Shown one piece after another: positions 32,445 to 41,996 of a stretch of DNA of 64,000 nt. The translations under genes were made by a program, and so were the position numbers. The stretch spans positions 62,001-126,000 of the forward strand of contig NZ_JAERQJ010000001.1 in the NCBI RefSeq assembly GCF_016735115.1, given 5' to 3'. The stretch is from Aquimarina mytili. Its GTDB lineage: Bacteria > Bacteroidota > Bacteroidia > Flavobacteriales > Flavobacteriaceae. How positions within the stretch are numbered: position 1 is the stretch's first letter; every line of letters begins with the position of its first letter. The notes below the pieces were generated by a model, which saw nothing but the letters and a program-made list of their open reading frames with translations, was not told where the DNA came from and searched no databases.

Positions 32445-35258
32445 ATGAGCTACGATTTTAATACCATTGAAGCCAGATGGCAAAAATATTGGGCAGAAAA
32501 CGAAACGTTTAAAGCACAAAATGGCGGTGATAAACCAAAGTACTATGTATTGGATATGTTTCCTTATCCATCAGGTGCAGGATTGCACGTAGGACACCCA
32601 TTAGGGTATATTGCCAGTGATATTTATGCACGATACAAACGTCATAAAGGATTTAATGTATTGCATCCACAAGGATATGATTCTTTTGGTTTGCCGGCAG
32701 AGCAATATGCTATCCAAACAGGACAACATCCTGCTATTACAACTAAAGAGAATATAGCTCGCTATCGTGAGCAACTAGATAAAATTGGTTTTTCTTTTGA
32801 CTGGAGTCGTGAAGTAAGAACAAGTGACCCCAAATTTTATAAATGGACACAATGGATTTTTATCGAACTTTTCAATTCATGGTATGATAATGAAGAGAAT
32901 AAAGCCAGAAAAATTCAAGATTTGGAGGCTATTTTCTCTTCTGAAGGAAACGCAAGCGTAAACGCAGTTTGTGATGAGGGTGTAACTGAATTTACAGCAG
33001 AGAATTGGAATAACTTTTCGTCCAGAGAACAACAAGAAATTTTACTAAAATATAGGTTAACTTATTTAGCAGAAACTGAGGTGAACTGGTGTCCACAATT
33101 AGGAACAGTATTAGCCAATGATGAGATTGTAAATGGAGTTTCTGAGCGTGGAGGATATCCAGTTATTCGAAAAAAAATGACACAATGGAGCATGAGAATT
33201 TCTGCTTATGCTCAGCGTTTACTTGATGGATTGGATACGATCGATTGGCCGCAACCGCTAAAAGATTCGCAAACCAATTGGATTGGACGTTCACAAGGAG
33301 CGAGTGTGATTTTTAAGGTAAAAGATCATAATGAAACCATTGAAGTATTTACAACAAGACCTGATACTATTTTTGGAGCTACGTTTATGACGTTAGCACC
33401 AGAACACGAATTAGTTCAAAAAATTACAACTGCCGAACAAAAAACCGAGATAGATGCATATATAGAAGCCACAGCAAAACGTAGCGAGCGTGAGCGTATG
33501 GCTGATGTAAAGACCATTAGCGGAGTATTTACAGGAGCCTATGCAGAGCATCCGTTTACAAAAGAGCCGGTGCCAATCTGGATTGGAGATTACGTATTAG
33601 CAGGATATGGTACAGGTGCAGTAATGGCTGTGCCATGCGGGGACCAGCGTGATTATGATTTTGCGAAGCATTTCGATATTCCAATTACTAATATTTTTGA
33701 AGGAGTAGATATCTCTGAAGAAGCTTTTGCCGATAAAGAAAATACAGTCATAGCAAATTCTGAATTCTTGAATGGTTTAAATTATAAGAAAGCAACCAAA
33801 ACGGCCATCTATGAACTAGAAAAATTAGGGCAAGGAGAAGGTAAGATCAATTATAGATTACGCGATGCTGTATTTAGTCGCCAGCGTTATTGGGGAGAGC
33901 CATTTCCTGTATATTATGTAGACGGTATGCCGCAAATGATTGATGCAAAACATTTACCTATTGAGTTGCCGGAGGTTGAAAAATATTTGCCTACTGAAGC
34001 TGGAGACCCACCATTAGGTCGTGCAGAGGTTTGGGCTTGGGATACCGAAACTAATACGGTGGTTTCTAATGAAAAAATAGATCATAAAACGATTTTTCCA
34101 TTAGAGTTGAATACGATGCCAGGTTGGGCTGGAAGTTCATATTACTTTAATCGATATATGGATCCTAATAATGAAGATGAGGTGTTTTCTCAAGATGCTA
34201 TTACGTATTGGAAAGAAGTTGATCTATACATAGGAGGTAGTGAACATGCCACAGGTCATTTACTATATGCGCGCTTCTGGCAAAAGTTTTTATTTGATAG
34301 GGGTATCGTTCCTGCAGATGAGTTTGCAAAAAAATTGATCAATCAAGGAATGATATTAGGAACAAGTGCTATAATCTATAGAATAAGTGGCACAAATACC
34401 TATGTTTCTAAAGGACTAAAAGACCAACATGAAACTGAAGAACTTCGTGTTGATGTAAATATGGTTAATGCTTCAGATGAATTGAACCCCGATGAATTGA
34501 AAAACTGGCAACCTCAATTCAAAAATGCAGAATTTGTTCTTGAGGATGACAAGTATATTGTAGGTCGAGAAGTTGAAAAAATGTCAAAACGATGGTTTAA
34601 TGTCGTTAATCCAGATGATATTTGTAATGATTACGGGGCAGATACATTGCGTTTATATGAAATGTTCTTAGGTCCATTAGAACAGGCAAAACCTTGGAAC
34701 ACAGCAGGGATTACCGGGGTACATTCTTTCCTTAAAAAATTATGGAAATTATACCATAATGGCGACAAGTTTGAGATTTCAGATACAGAGCCGACAAAAG
34801 ATAGTTTAAAAACCTTGCATAAAACCATTAAAAAGGTTAAAGAAGATATTGAGAATTTCTCTTTTAATACTTCAGTAAGTACCTTTATGATTGCTGTGAA
34901 TGAACTTACAGCTCAAAAATGTAGTTCAAAAGCGATTTTAGAACCTTTATTGGTATTAATTTCGCCATATGCACCACATATTGCTGAAGAATTATGGAAA
35001 AAAATAGGACATGATACGTCTATTTCAACAGCGTCTTTCCCGGTTTTTGAAGAAAAGCATCTGGTAGAAAGTACGAAGCAGTACCCGATTTCATTCAACG
35101 GTAAAATGCGTTTTACTTTAGAGTTATCTTTAGATTTAAGTAAAGATGAAATTGAAGCAGCTGTACTAGCACATGAAAAAACACAGCAACAGCTTGCAGG
35201 TCGAGAACCTAAAAAGGTGATCGTGGTGCCTGGTAAGATCGTAAATGTTGTTGGATAA
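32445..35258 (+). CDS. leuS: Leucyl-tRNA synthetase
   Basis: Charges tRNA-Leu with leucine. The 937-aa class I synthetase has the HIGH signature as HVGH (residues 48-51) within YPSGAGLHVGHPLGY and KMSKR at 712-716. The CP1 editing domain is present: TTRPDTIFGATFMTLAPEH and GTGAVMAVPCGDQRDYDF. The start (MSYDFNTIEARWQKYW) is preceded by an out-of-frame ATG at 32441. The protein is somewhat longer than the E. coli enzyme, as usual in Bacteroidota. Confidence 0.98.
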   Translation: MSYDFNTIEARWQKYWAENETFKAQNGGDKPKYYVLDMFPYPSGAGLHVGHPLGYIASDIYARYKRHKGFNVLHPQGYDSFGLPAEQYAIQTGQHPAITTKENIARYREQLDKIGFSFDWSREVRTSDPKFYKWTQWIFIELFNSWYDNEENKARKIQDLEAIFSSEGNASVNAVCDEGVTEFTAENWNNFSSREQQEILLKYRLTYLAETEVNWCPQLGTVLANDEIVNGVSERGGYPVIRKKMTQWSMRISAYAQRLLDGLDTIDWPQPLKDSQTNWIGRSQGASVIFKVKDHNETIEVFTTRPDTIFGATFMTLAPEHELVQKITTAEQKTEIDAYIEATAKRSERERMADVKTISGVFTGAYAEHPFTKEPVPIWIGDYVLAGYGTGAVMAVPCGDQRDYDFAKHFDIPITNIFEGVDISEEAFADKENTVIANSEFLNGLNYKKATKTAIYELEKLGQGEGKINYRLRDAVFSRQRYWGEPFPVYYVDGMPQMIDAKHLPIELPEVEKYLPTEAGDPPLGRAEVWAWDTETNTVVSNEKIDHKTIFPLELNTMPGWAGSSYYFNRYMDPNNEDEVFSQDAITYWKEVDLYIGGSEHATGHLLYARFWQKFLFDRGIVPADEFAKKLINQGMILGTSAIIYRISGTNTYVSKGLKDQHETEELRVDVNMVNASDELNPDELKNWQPQFKNAEFVLEDDKYIVGREVEKMSKRWFNVVNPDDICNDYGADTLRLYEMFLGPLEQAKPWNTAGITGVHSFLKKLWKLYHNGDKFEISDTEPTKDSLKTLHKTIKKVKEDIENFSFNTSVSTFMIAVNELTAQKCSSKAILEPLLVLISPYAPHIAEELWKKIGHDTSISTASFPVFEEKHLVESTKQYPISFNGKMRFTLELSLDLSKDEIEAAVLAHEKTQQQLAGREPKKVIVVPGKIVNVVG

Positions 35259-35274
35259 GTAAAATATTTACTTA

Positions 35275-35313
35275 TAGTGGCAGGCTGAGGTTCTCGAAGC
35301 CTGCAATTCACTA
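35275..35313 (+). repeat. Imperfect palindrome after leuS, repeat-like
   Basis: GCAGGCT (35280-35286) pairs with AGCCTGC (35298-35304), with outer TAGTG/CACTA flanks. The loop holds GAGGTTCTCGA, so the segment CTGAGGTTCTCGAAGCC resembles the CTGAGCTTGTCGAAG repeat core known to me from related genomes. There is no T run, so a terminator is less likely than a repeat remnant. Confidence 0.4.
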
Positions 35314-35342
35314 TTATAGATTGACCCTTTATTTATTAAAAC

Positions 35343-35603
35343 ATGATTAACCCTATAGAGATCTTAGGATTGGTGGCTGCAATTTTAACTACTGCTGCAT
35401 TTTTACCACAAGTGTATAAAACCTGGAAAACAAAATCTACCGATAGTTTATCTTTAACAATGCTATTGATTTTTGTTTCTGGAGTTTTATGTTGGTTAGT
35501 TTATGGGTTTTTGATTGATAGTTTTCCAATTATTTTGGCTAATTTTATAACAGCAATTTCAGGTTTTCTGCTATTGTATTTTAAGTATCGATATAAAAAT
35601 TAA
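35343..35603 (+). CDS. SemiSWEET-type sugar transporter (PQ-loop protein)
   Basis: A small inner-membrane protein of 86 aa with three membrane segments. The PQ motif is in AAFLPQVYKTWKTKSTDSLS (about residues 19-38). Proteins of this size act as dimers that move sugars or similar small solutes. The 86-residue length with a single triple-helix bundle fits bacterial SemiSWEETs rather than the seven-segment plant proteins. It stands alone between leuS and the alanine dehydrogenase gene; the substrate is unknown. Confidence 0.87.
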   Translation: MINPIEILGLVAAILTTAAFLPQVYKTWKTKSTDSLSLTMLLIFVSGVLCWLVYGFLIDSFPIILANFITAISGFLLLYFKYRYKN

Positions 35604-35737
35604 GGTAAACTCTTCAGGTTTATCGTTTTTTAACAATTTCTATTATAATTCCATAAAATTATTGATACAATATTTTTTGAATATGATTTATTGGTTTATT
35701 TCATAAAAACAGCTATTTTCGACAAAAAAATAAGAAT

Positions 35738-36850
35738 ATGATAATTGGTGTTCCTAAGGAAATCAAAAATAACGAGAACCGTGTAGGTGTAACCCCTGCC
35801 GGAACTATGGAGCTCGTTAGACATGGCCACACTGTTTTCATTCAGCAAAATGCTGGTCTTCAAAGTGGTTTTAGTGATGAAGAGTATATCGGTGCAGGAG
35901 GTAAAATTTTACCGACCATTGAAGAAGTATACCAAACTGCTGAAATGATTATCAAGGTCAAGGAGCCAATTGAACCTGAATATTCTTTAATAAAGAAAGA
36001 TCAATTAGTTTTTACATATTTTCATTTTGCATCAAGTGAACCACTTACTAGAGCTATGATTGATAGCGGCTCTGTATGTGTTTCTTATGAAACAGTTGAA
36101 GATCCAGATCGTAGTTTACCTTTATTAACTCCAATGAGTGAGGTTGCAGGAAGAATGTCTATTCAACAAGGTGCTAAATATCTTGAAAAACCACTCAAAG
36201 GGAGAGGAATCCTTCTTGGTGGTGTTCCAGGAGTTGCTCCGGCCAAAGTTTTAGTACTTGGGGGTGGAGTTGTAGGCACTCAAGCCGCAAAAATGGCTGC
36301 TGGAATGGGAGCAGATGTAACGATTTTAGATATTAGTCCTAAAAGATTAAAATATCTTGATGATGTAATGCCTGCCAATGTAAATACAGAATATTCTAAT
36401 GAGTATACCATTCGTAAGCATATTAAGACATCAGATCTTATTGTTGGTGGTGTATTGATCCCTGGAGCTAAAGCACCAAAATTAATCACTCGTGATATGT
36501 TGAAGGATATGCGTCCGGGAACTGTTTTGGTAGATGTTGCAGTAGATCAAGGAGGTTGTTTTGAAACCACAAAACCAACAACACATCAAGATCCGGTATA
36601 TATTATTGATGATGTAGTGCATTATTCTGTAGCGAATATGCCAGGAGCTGTACCTTTTACGTCAACTTTGGCATTAACTAATGTCACTTTGCCATATGCT
36701 GTTCAACTTGCTAATAAAGGTTGGAAAGCTGCTTGTGCAGAAAATGAACCACTTAAAAAAGGATTAAACGTCATTAACGGAGATGTTGTGTATCCGGCAA
36801 TATCAGAGGCTTTTAGCCTTCCTTTAAAAGATGTAGATACATATTTATAG
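35738..36850 (+). CDS. ald: Alanine dehydrogenase
   Basis: NAD-dependent enzyme interconverting alanine and pyruvate plus ammonia. The 370-aa protein begins MIIGVPKEIKNNENRVGVTP, shows the NAD-binding loop VLVLGGGVVGTQAAKMAAGMGA near residues 167-188, and has VDVAVDQGGCFETTKPTTH near 266-284. A -7-like box TATTTTCG (35714-35721) with one mismatch precedes it, and a terminator follows. Confidence 0.95.
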   Translation: MIIGVPKEIKNNENRVGVTPAGTMELVRHGHTVFIQQNAGLQSGFSDEEYIGAGGKILPTIEEVYQTAEMIIKVKEPIEPEYSLIKKDQLVFTYFHFASSEPLTRAMIDSGSVCVSYETVEDPDRSLPLLTPMSEVAGRMSIQQGAKYLEKPLKGRGILLGGVPGVAPAKVLVLGGGVVGTQAAKMAAGMGADVTILDISPKRLKYLDDVMPANVNTEYSNEYTIRKHIKTSDLIVGGVLIPGAKAPKLITRDMLKDMRPGTVLVDVAVDQGGCFETTKPTTHQDPVYIIDDVVHYSVANMPGAVPFTSTLALTNVTLPYAVQLANKGWKAACAENEPLKKGLNVINGDVVYPAISEAFSLPLKDVDTYL

Positions 36851-36890
36851 TAAACTTCGACGTATTGGCTAACTCAAGTTTATTTAACCA

Positions 36891-36924
36891 AAGACCTTGC
36901 TATTATGGCGAGGTTTTTGCTTTT
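36891..36924 (+). terminator. Intrinsic terminator after ald
   Basis: ACCTTGC (36894-36900) pairs with GCGAGGT (36908-36914), including one G-U pair, then TTTTGCTTTT. Confidence 0.75.
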
Positions 36925-36976
36925 ATAGATAGTATATAAATTGTAAATTTAACAAGCATAAAAAAAGGATAACGTT

Positions 36977-37669
36977 ATGATGGGATATTATATCATTGCC
37001 GGAATCATATTTCTGGTAAGTTCATATGTAAGTAATAAGTTAAAAAGTAAGTTTAAAAAATACTCAAATCTGCATTTGCAAAATGGAATGAGTGGAGCAG
37101 AAATAGCAACAAAAATGTTGCATGATAATGGAATACGTGATGTGAAAGTGATTTCTACACCAGGAATGCTTACGGATCATTATAATCCATTAAAAAAGAC
37201 AGTAAACCTTAGTGAAGGTGTGTATAATCAACGTAATGCAGCGGCAGCGGCTGTAGCCGCGCATGAGGTTGGCCATGCCGTGCAGCATGCAACCTCATAT
37301 AGTTGGTTAACGATGAGGTCTAAGATTGTTCCTGCAGTTGGTGTGGCCAGTAAGCTTTCTAATTTTGTAATTATGGGAGGACTTGTTTTATCAGCATCAG
37401 GTATGGTTCTTGGGAATACAGTTTTCTTAATTGGGATCATGTTATTTGCGGTAACCACTTTATTTACATTTATTACCTTACCAGTAGAGTATGATGCCAG
37501 TAATAGAGCTTTAGCCTGGTTAGAAAATAATAATATGGTTACGCAGCAAGAGCATGCCGGGGCAAAAGATGCTTTAAAATGGGCAGCTAGGACATATTTA
37601 GTGGCTGCCTTAGGGTCATTGGCAACATTACTGTATTTTATTTCAATTTTTTTAGGAAGAAGAGATTAA
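36977..37669 (+). CDS. Zinc metallopeptidase, YugP-like membrane protein
   Basis: A 230-aa membrane protein with an N-terminal membrane segment, the zinc motif HEVGH at 96-100 (AAHEVGHAVQHA), and two further hydrophobic segments (about 121-165) plus one at the C-terminus. The third zinc ligand is probably in the LPVEYDASNRALAWL segment near 176-190. Related proteins are annotated as neutral zinc metallopeptidases; no substrate is established. It has its own terminator downstream. Confidence 0.88.
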   Translation: MMGYYIIAGIIFLVSSYVSNKLKSKFKKYSNLHLQNGMSGAEIATKMLHDNGIRDVKVISTPGMLTDHYNPLKKTVNLSEGVYNQRNAAAAAVAAHEVGHAVQHATSYSWLTMRSKIVPAVGVASKLSNFVIMGGLVLSASGMVLGNTVFLIGIMLFAVTTLFTFITLPVEYDASNRALAWLENNNMVTQQEHAGAKDALKWAARTYLVAALGSLATLLYFISIFLGRRD

Positions 37670-37692
37670 GTAAAATAATATAAAAAGATTGC

Positions 37693-37735
37693 GGGCCTCA
37701 AAGATTTCTAATATCTGTGAGGCCTTAATTTTTAT
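37693..37735 (+). terminator. Intrinsic terminator after the YugP-like gene
   Basis: GGCCTCA (37694-37700) pairs with TGAGGCC (37718-37724), inner AGAT/ATCT pairs extend it, and TTAATTTTTATATTTT follows. It overlaps the end of the convergent lrp gene. Confidence 0.75.
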
Positions 37736-38211
37736 ATTTTAATTTGTCGATCAATTTGTTGATCTAATGATATAAAGGTTTCTGTACGAGAAACGCCCTC
37801 TATTGCCTGAATTTCTTTATTTAATACATTCATCAAATGTTCATTATCTCTACATAAGATCTTGATGAAAATAGACCAATTTCCAGTAGTATAATGACAT
37901 TCAATTACTTCTGGGATGTCTTTGAGTTGTTTTACGGCTTTTGGATTACTTACTGCCTTGTCTAAAAAGACGCCAACAAACGCCATCGTTTTGTAACCAA
38001 GTACTTTAGGATCGATAATAAACTTGGATCCTGCAATTAATCCTGAGGCTTCAAGTTTACGAAGACGTTGATGTATAGCTGCGCCAGATATTCCGACCTT
38101 TCTGGCAATTTCTAAAATTGGCTTTCTGGCATCTTCCATAAGATTCCTTAGAATCTCTTTATCAATACCATCTATTTTTAAGTTATTGTTTTGACTTTTC
38201 ATTACAGACAA
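37732..38211 (-). CDS. Lrp/AsnC family transcriptional regulator
   Basis: A 159-aa DNA-binding regulator. The N-terminal helix-turn-helix is GIDKEILRNLMEDARKPILE and then KVGISGAAIHQRLRKLEASG (about residues 14-57), followed by a C-terminal effector domain (about 70-155) of the Lrp type. It could respond to an amino acid. Its neighbour on the same strand is a saccharopine-dehydrogenase-like gene, and alanine dehydrogenase is close by, making an amino-acid role plausible but unproven. Confidence 0.9.
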   Translation of the reverse strand: MSVMKSQNNNLKIDGIDKEILRNLMEDARKPILEIARKVGISGAAIHQRLRKLEASGLIAGSKFIIDPKVLGYKTMAFVGVFLDKAVSNPKAVKQLKDIPEVIECHYTTGNWSIFIKILCRDNEHLMNVLNKEIQAIEGVSRTETFISLDQQIDRQIKI

Positions 38212-38313
38212 AATTACAAATGATAATCAAAAATACAAGTACTGCTTTGTAATTGAAATTAAATAATGGATAATACTGCATATGTGGATGGCGTTTAAAG
38301 AGTACTTTAGTTT

Positions 38314-39684
38314 TTACCCTTTTACACCATCGGGGTTATATCCAAGATATTCGCGTTCTTTTTCTTTAAATATGATTCCGTATTCTTCAAGCTCTTTAAG
38401 TATGGGTTCGTATACTTCTTCTTGAATAGGGATTTGTACACCTGTGGTGGTAATTTGTTGATTTAATATGCGTAATGTTGCCATTGCAACTGGCAAACCA
38501 ACTGTTCTAGCCATTGCGGTATAAGTCTGATCTTTACCCATGGTGACCATAGTGGCATCTATTTGTTTACGCTCTCCATTGAGCTCGTATCCAAATTTGT
38601 GGTACATCACAATCATATCTTTGTCTCCCTTATCCAGAGTCCAGTCATCCATCAAAATTTTCTGAAGAATTTGAGCTGGAGTAGCATTAGGGATTCCTAC
38701 TTTTTTGTCGGGATTAAATAGATCAAGTTCTAGAAGTTTATCCCACATAATATCGTCTTGGTCGATCTTAAGATAATGTCGAAGTTTTAGTTCAACCGAA
38801 TCTGTAGGGGAATATGCCAAAAAGGAATTGGTAAAATCACGATAGCTCATGTTTTCCGAGTTGGTTATAGTGTAGTCATCTGCGGTCATTCCTAGCTGTA
38901 CAAAAGTATTCCAAGCTTTTGAAAACCCTACTCTTCGAATCGTTCCTCTATATAATGTAAGAATATCATTTAAACCATATATACTTTTGTATTTCAAAGA
39001 ATTTCGATTTGCATAGGCTTCAAAACGCCCATATCCCTCAACTTCAAGAAACTCTGTTCTTCTAAATAGCTTGTGATAGGGTATGTATTTGTATGTTCCT
39101 TCCTGCAAGAATTCTGCGGCACCCCCTTGTCCGGCAATTACAACATTACGGGGATTCCAGGTAAATTTATAGTTCCAAAGGTTGGTATCACTCTCTGGGG
39201 CTACCAGACCACCAGTAAATGATTCGAATAAGATGATTTTACCTCCTTGATTTCTTATGCGATCAATAACTTGCATGGCACTCATATGATCAATACCAGG
39301 GTCTACTCCTATTTCATTCATGAAAATGAGGCCTTTTTTGCGAACCTGATCATCTAGCTCTTGCATTTCCGGACTTACATAAGAAGCAGTAACCATTGAT
39401 TTTTCATATTTCAAACAGTCTTTAGCGACCTCAATATGAAATCGTGCTGGCAACATAGAGACGACTATATCTGCATCTTTAATTGCAGTCTCTCTAGAAT
39501 TTTTATCAAAAACATCTAAAGCTTGTGCTTTAGTATTTGGATGATTATTTGCTAGTGCAATAGCATTTTCTACGGAGATATCTCCAATGGTTATATGAAG
39601 TTTTTCAGAAATAGATTTATCCTGAAAATATTTAATTAAGACCGCAGTAGATTTACCTGCACCAATAACTAGAATCTTTCGCAT
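38314..39684 (-). CDS. Saccharopine dehydrogenase-like NAD(P)-binding protein
   Basis: A 456-aa Rossmann-fold enzyme, nucleotide loop VIGAGKSTAVLIKYF near residues 5-19, with DIVVSMLPARFHIEVAKDCL near 72-91, MNEIGVDPGIDHMSAMQVID near 121-140 and a saccharopine-dehydrogenase C-terminal domain. The closest named relatives are lysine-ketoglutarate/saccharopine enzymes, so a step in lysine breakdown is the leading guess. Other members carry out carboxynorspermidine-type reactions. The Lrp-type regulator lies 102 bases downstream. Confidence 0.82.
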   Translation of the reverse strand: MRKILVIGAGKSTAVLIKYFQDKSISEKLHITIGDISVENAIALANNHPNTKAQALDVFDKNSRETAIKDADIVVSMLPARFHIEVAKDCLKYEKSMVTASYVSPEMQELDDQVRKKGLIFMNEIGVDPGIDHMSAMQVIDRIRNQGGKIILFESFTGGLVAPESDTNLWNYKFTWNPRNVVIAGQGGAAEFLQEGTYKYIPYHKLFRRTEFLEVEGYGRFEAYANRNSLKYKSIYGLNDILTLYRGTIRRVGFSKAWNTFVQLGMTADDYTITNSENMSYRDFTNSFLAYSPTDSVELKLRHYLKIDQDDIMWDKLLELDLFNPDKKVGIPNATPAQILQKILMDDWTLDKGDKDMIVMYHKFGYELNGERKQIDATMVTMGKDQTYTAMARTVGLPVAMATLRILNQQITTTGVQIPIQEEVYEPILKELEEYGIIFKEKEREYLGYNPDGVKG

Positions 39685-39821
39685 ACCTCCTGATATTTTG
39701 ATAACTTTGATACGAATGTAGTGAATACAGTAAAAAGTAAGCTCTCAAATTTATGAGATTAATTATTCTTTCTGAAAAAATGTGTCTAAAACATAAAATC
39801 TACTACAAGATATAATCAATT

Positions 39822-40220
39822 ATGAAAAATAACAGAATTAATAAAACTATTTTGATCACTGGGGCTGTCCTAGCGTTATTAGCAGTGCTTTTAGGAGCAT
39901 TTGGAGCTCATGGATTAGAAAAACTAGTAGATACTCAAAGTATTGACTCATTCAAGACTGGGGTTAGATATCAAATGTATCACGCTATTGTGTGTCTCAT
40001 TTTAGGAAACATGAATGTCATAAGTTTAGAATCCAAGAAGCGAATTTTTTATTTTTTTATGGGGGGAATACCCCTTTTTTCAGGGTCAATATACCTTTTG
40101 GTTATTGATGAGGTATTAGGAGTTTCTTTGTCAAGCCTTGCTTTTCTTACACCTTTGGGAGGTTTATTGTTAATTTTTGGTTGGATTTTCTTTATTGTTT
40201 CACTTGTTAAGATTAAGTGA
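39822..40220 (+). CDS. DUF423 family inner-membrane protein
   Basis: A 132-aa protein with four predicted membrane segments. The family block ALLAVLLGAFGAHGLEKLVD (about residues 17-36) and YQMYHAIVCLILG (about 51-63) are diagnostic. The function of DUF423/YgdD proteins is unknown. It is divergent from the saccharopine-dehydrogenase-like gene and lies ahead of pckA, which has its own promoter box. Confidence 0.88.
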   Translation: MKNNRINKTILITGAVLALLAVLLGAFGAHGLEKLVDTQSIDSFKTGVRYQMYHAIVCLILGNMNVISLESKKRIFYFFMGGIPLFSGSIYLLVIDEVLGVSLSSLAFLTPLGGLLLIFGWIFFIVSLVKIK

Positions 40221-40251
40221 TGTTTTTGACGGTTAGTGTAATTATTATTTA

Positions 40252-40259
40252 TAATTTTG
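40252..40259 (+). promoter_or_regulatory. -7 promoter box for pckA
   Basis: TAATTTTG matches TAnnTTTG, with TTTG at 40225-40228 as a possible -33 element. A transcript start near 40266 excludes the longer TTG-initiated frame at 40257 and supports ATG 40290. Confidence 0.65.
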
Positions 40260-40289
40260 CACGTACATAACAAAACACAACATATTTTT

Positions 40290-41906
40290 ATGGAACCACT
40301 GTATCCAACTACGAAAACGTTTTCGTTAAAGCATTACGGTATTGAAAATGCTACAATGCGCTACCAATTATCTCCAGAAGATCTAGAGAAAGAGGCAGTG
40401 CAAAAAGGTCAAGGGAGAGTAACCAAATCTGGTGCACTGGCAATTAACACAGGAGAATTTACCGGTCGATCTCCAATGGATCGCTTTATTGTGAAAGATC
40501 ATATCACAAAAGATAAAGTGTGGTGGGGCGATATTAACCTTCCTTTTGATTCAGAAAAGTTTGATGCATTATATGATAAGGTAACCAAATATTTATCTGG
40601 GAAAGAAATCTTTGTAAGAGATAGCTATGCTTGTGCTGATCCGGAGTATAGGCTAAATATAAGGGTTATCAATGAATATCCTTGGTCTAATATGTTTGCC
40701 TACAATATGTTTTTGAGGCCTACAGACGAAGAATTGAAAAGTTTTGATCCAGAATGGACTGTGATCAATGCACCTGGATTTATGGCAGATGCTAAAGTTG
40801 ATGGTACTCGACAGCATAATTTTGCGATTTTAAACTTTGATAGAAAAATAGCTCTCATAGGAGGAACAGGATATACTGGAGAAATTAAAAAAGGGATTTT
40901 TTCTGCATTAAATTTTATTCTTCCGGTAGAACGTGATTGTTTTCCAATGCACTGTTCTGCTAATGTTGGCGAAGAAGGAGACACCGCAATATTTTTTGGA
41001 CTTTCTGGAACAGGTAAAACTACATTATCTACAGATGCTAATCGCAAATTAATTGGTGATGATGAGCACGGATGGACTAAAGAAAACACTATTTTTAATT
41101 TTGAAGGAGGGTGTTATGCAAAAGTGATTGATTTGTCTCAAGAAAAAGAGCCAGAAATATATGGAGCTATCAAGAAAGGAGCGATTCTGGAAAATGTAAT
41201 CATTGATGATAATAATGAAGTAGATTTTGCAGATACATCAATTACACAAAATACGAGAGTAAGTTATCCGATTCATCATATCGAAAATATCAAGGAGCCT
41301 TCAATCGGTAAAAATCCAAAGAATATATTCTTTTTAACTGCAGATGCGTTTGGGGTAATGCCTCCAATCTCTAAATTGACACCAAGTCAAGCTGCATACC
41401 ATTTTATATCTGGATATACGGCAAAAGTTGCCGGAACTGAAGCAGGCGTTATAGAGCCACAACCATCTTTTTCGGCTTGTTTTGGAGCGCCATTTATGCC
41501 TTTACATCCAGCTGAATATGCTGAGATGTTAATCAAAAAAATGAAAGATACAGGGGTAAATGTATGGTTAGTAAACACAGGTTGGACAGGTGGACCATAT
41601 GGTGTTGGTACGCGTATTAAACTTAAGTATACCAGAGCGATGATACAGGCTGTATTAAATGGTGATTTAGGTTTGTATTCTTATGATGACTATCATATTC
41701 ACTCGGTGTTTGGAGTAGCTCAACCTAGAACTTGTCCTGGCGTTCCGGATAGTGTTTTAAGTCCGAGAGCAACCTGGAACGACGATGAAGCTTACTATAC
41801 AACTGCATTTAAATTAACAAATGCATTTAGAGAGAATTTCAAGAAATTTGAATCGTATGCTAATGAAGAGATTCGTAGAGGAGGTCCTCAACGATATTCT
41901 TTCTAA
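40290..41906 (+). CDS. pckA: Phosphoenolpyruvate carboxykinase (ATP)
   Basis: Gluconeogenic enzyme turning oxaloacetate and ATP into phosphoenolpyruvate and CO2. The start is ATG 40290 (MEPLYPTTKTFSLKHYG), giving 538 aa, the family length. The P-loop is GLSGTGKTTLS, residues 237-247, in FFGLSGTGKTTLSTDANRKL. The region upstream, NTGEFTGRSPMDRFIV, and the substrate segment FPMHCSANVG also match. A palindromic terminator follows directly. Confidence 0.97.
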   Translation: MEPLYPTTKTFSLKHYGIENATMRYQLSPEDLEKEAVQKGQGRVTKSGALAINTGEFTGRSPMDRFIVKDHITKDKVWWGDINLPFDSEKFDALYDKVTKYLSGKEIFVRDSYACADPEYRLNIRVINEYPWSNMFAYNMFLRPTDEELKSFDPEWTVINAPGFMADAKVDGTRQHNFAILNFDRKIALIGGTGYTGEIKKGIFSALNFILPVERDCFPMHCSANVGEEGDTAIFFGLSGTGKTTLSTDANRKLIGDDEHGWTKENTIFNFEGGCYAKVIDLSQEKEPEIYGAIKKGAILENVIIDDNNEVDFADTSITQNTRVSYPIHHIENIKEPSIGKNPKNIFFLTADAFGVMPPISKLTPSQAAYHFISGYTAKVAGTEAGVIEPQPSFSACFGAPFMPLHPAEYAEMLIKKMKDTGVNVWLVNTGWTGGPYGVGTRIKLKYTRAMIQAVLNGDLGLYSYDDYHIHSVFGVAQPRTCPGVPDSVLSPRATWNDDEAYYTTAFKLTNAFRENFKKFESYANEEIRRGGPQRYSF

Positions 41907-41928
41907 GAAAGCATACTTTTTATAAATA

Positions 41929-41962
41929 AATAAAGCCCGAAATTTAAATTTCGGGCTTTATT
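41929..41962 (+). terminator. Palindromic terminator between pckA and hemD
   Basis: Positions 41931-41945 and 41946-41960 are exact reverse complements centred on AAATTTAAATTT, with GCCCG/CGGGC pairs. T and A runs on either side allow use by pckA (+) and by the convergent hemD (-). Confidence 0.88.
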
Positions 41963-41996
41963 ATTTTTATTGTTAAAGAGAGAAGAAGTTCTAGCT

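Noticed and set aside
40257-40289. TTG start of pckA adding 11 residues
   Set aside because: The predicted transcript start lies after it, and MEPLYPTTKTF fits the expected N-terminus.
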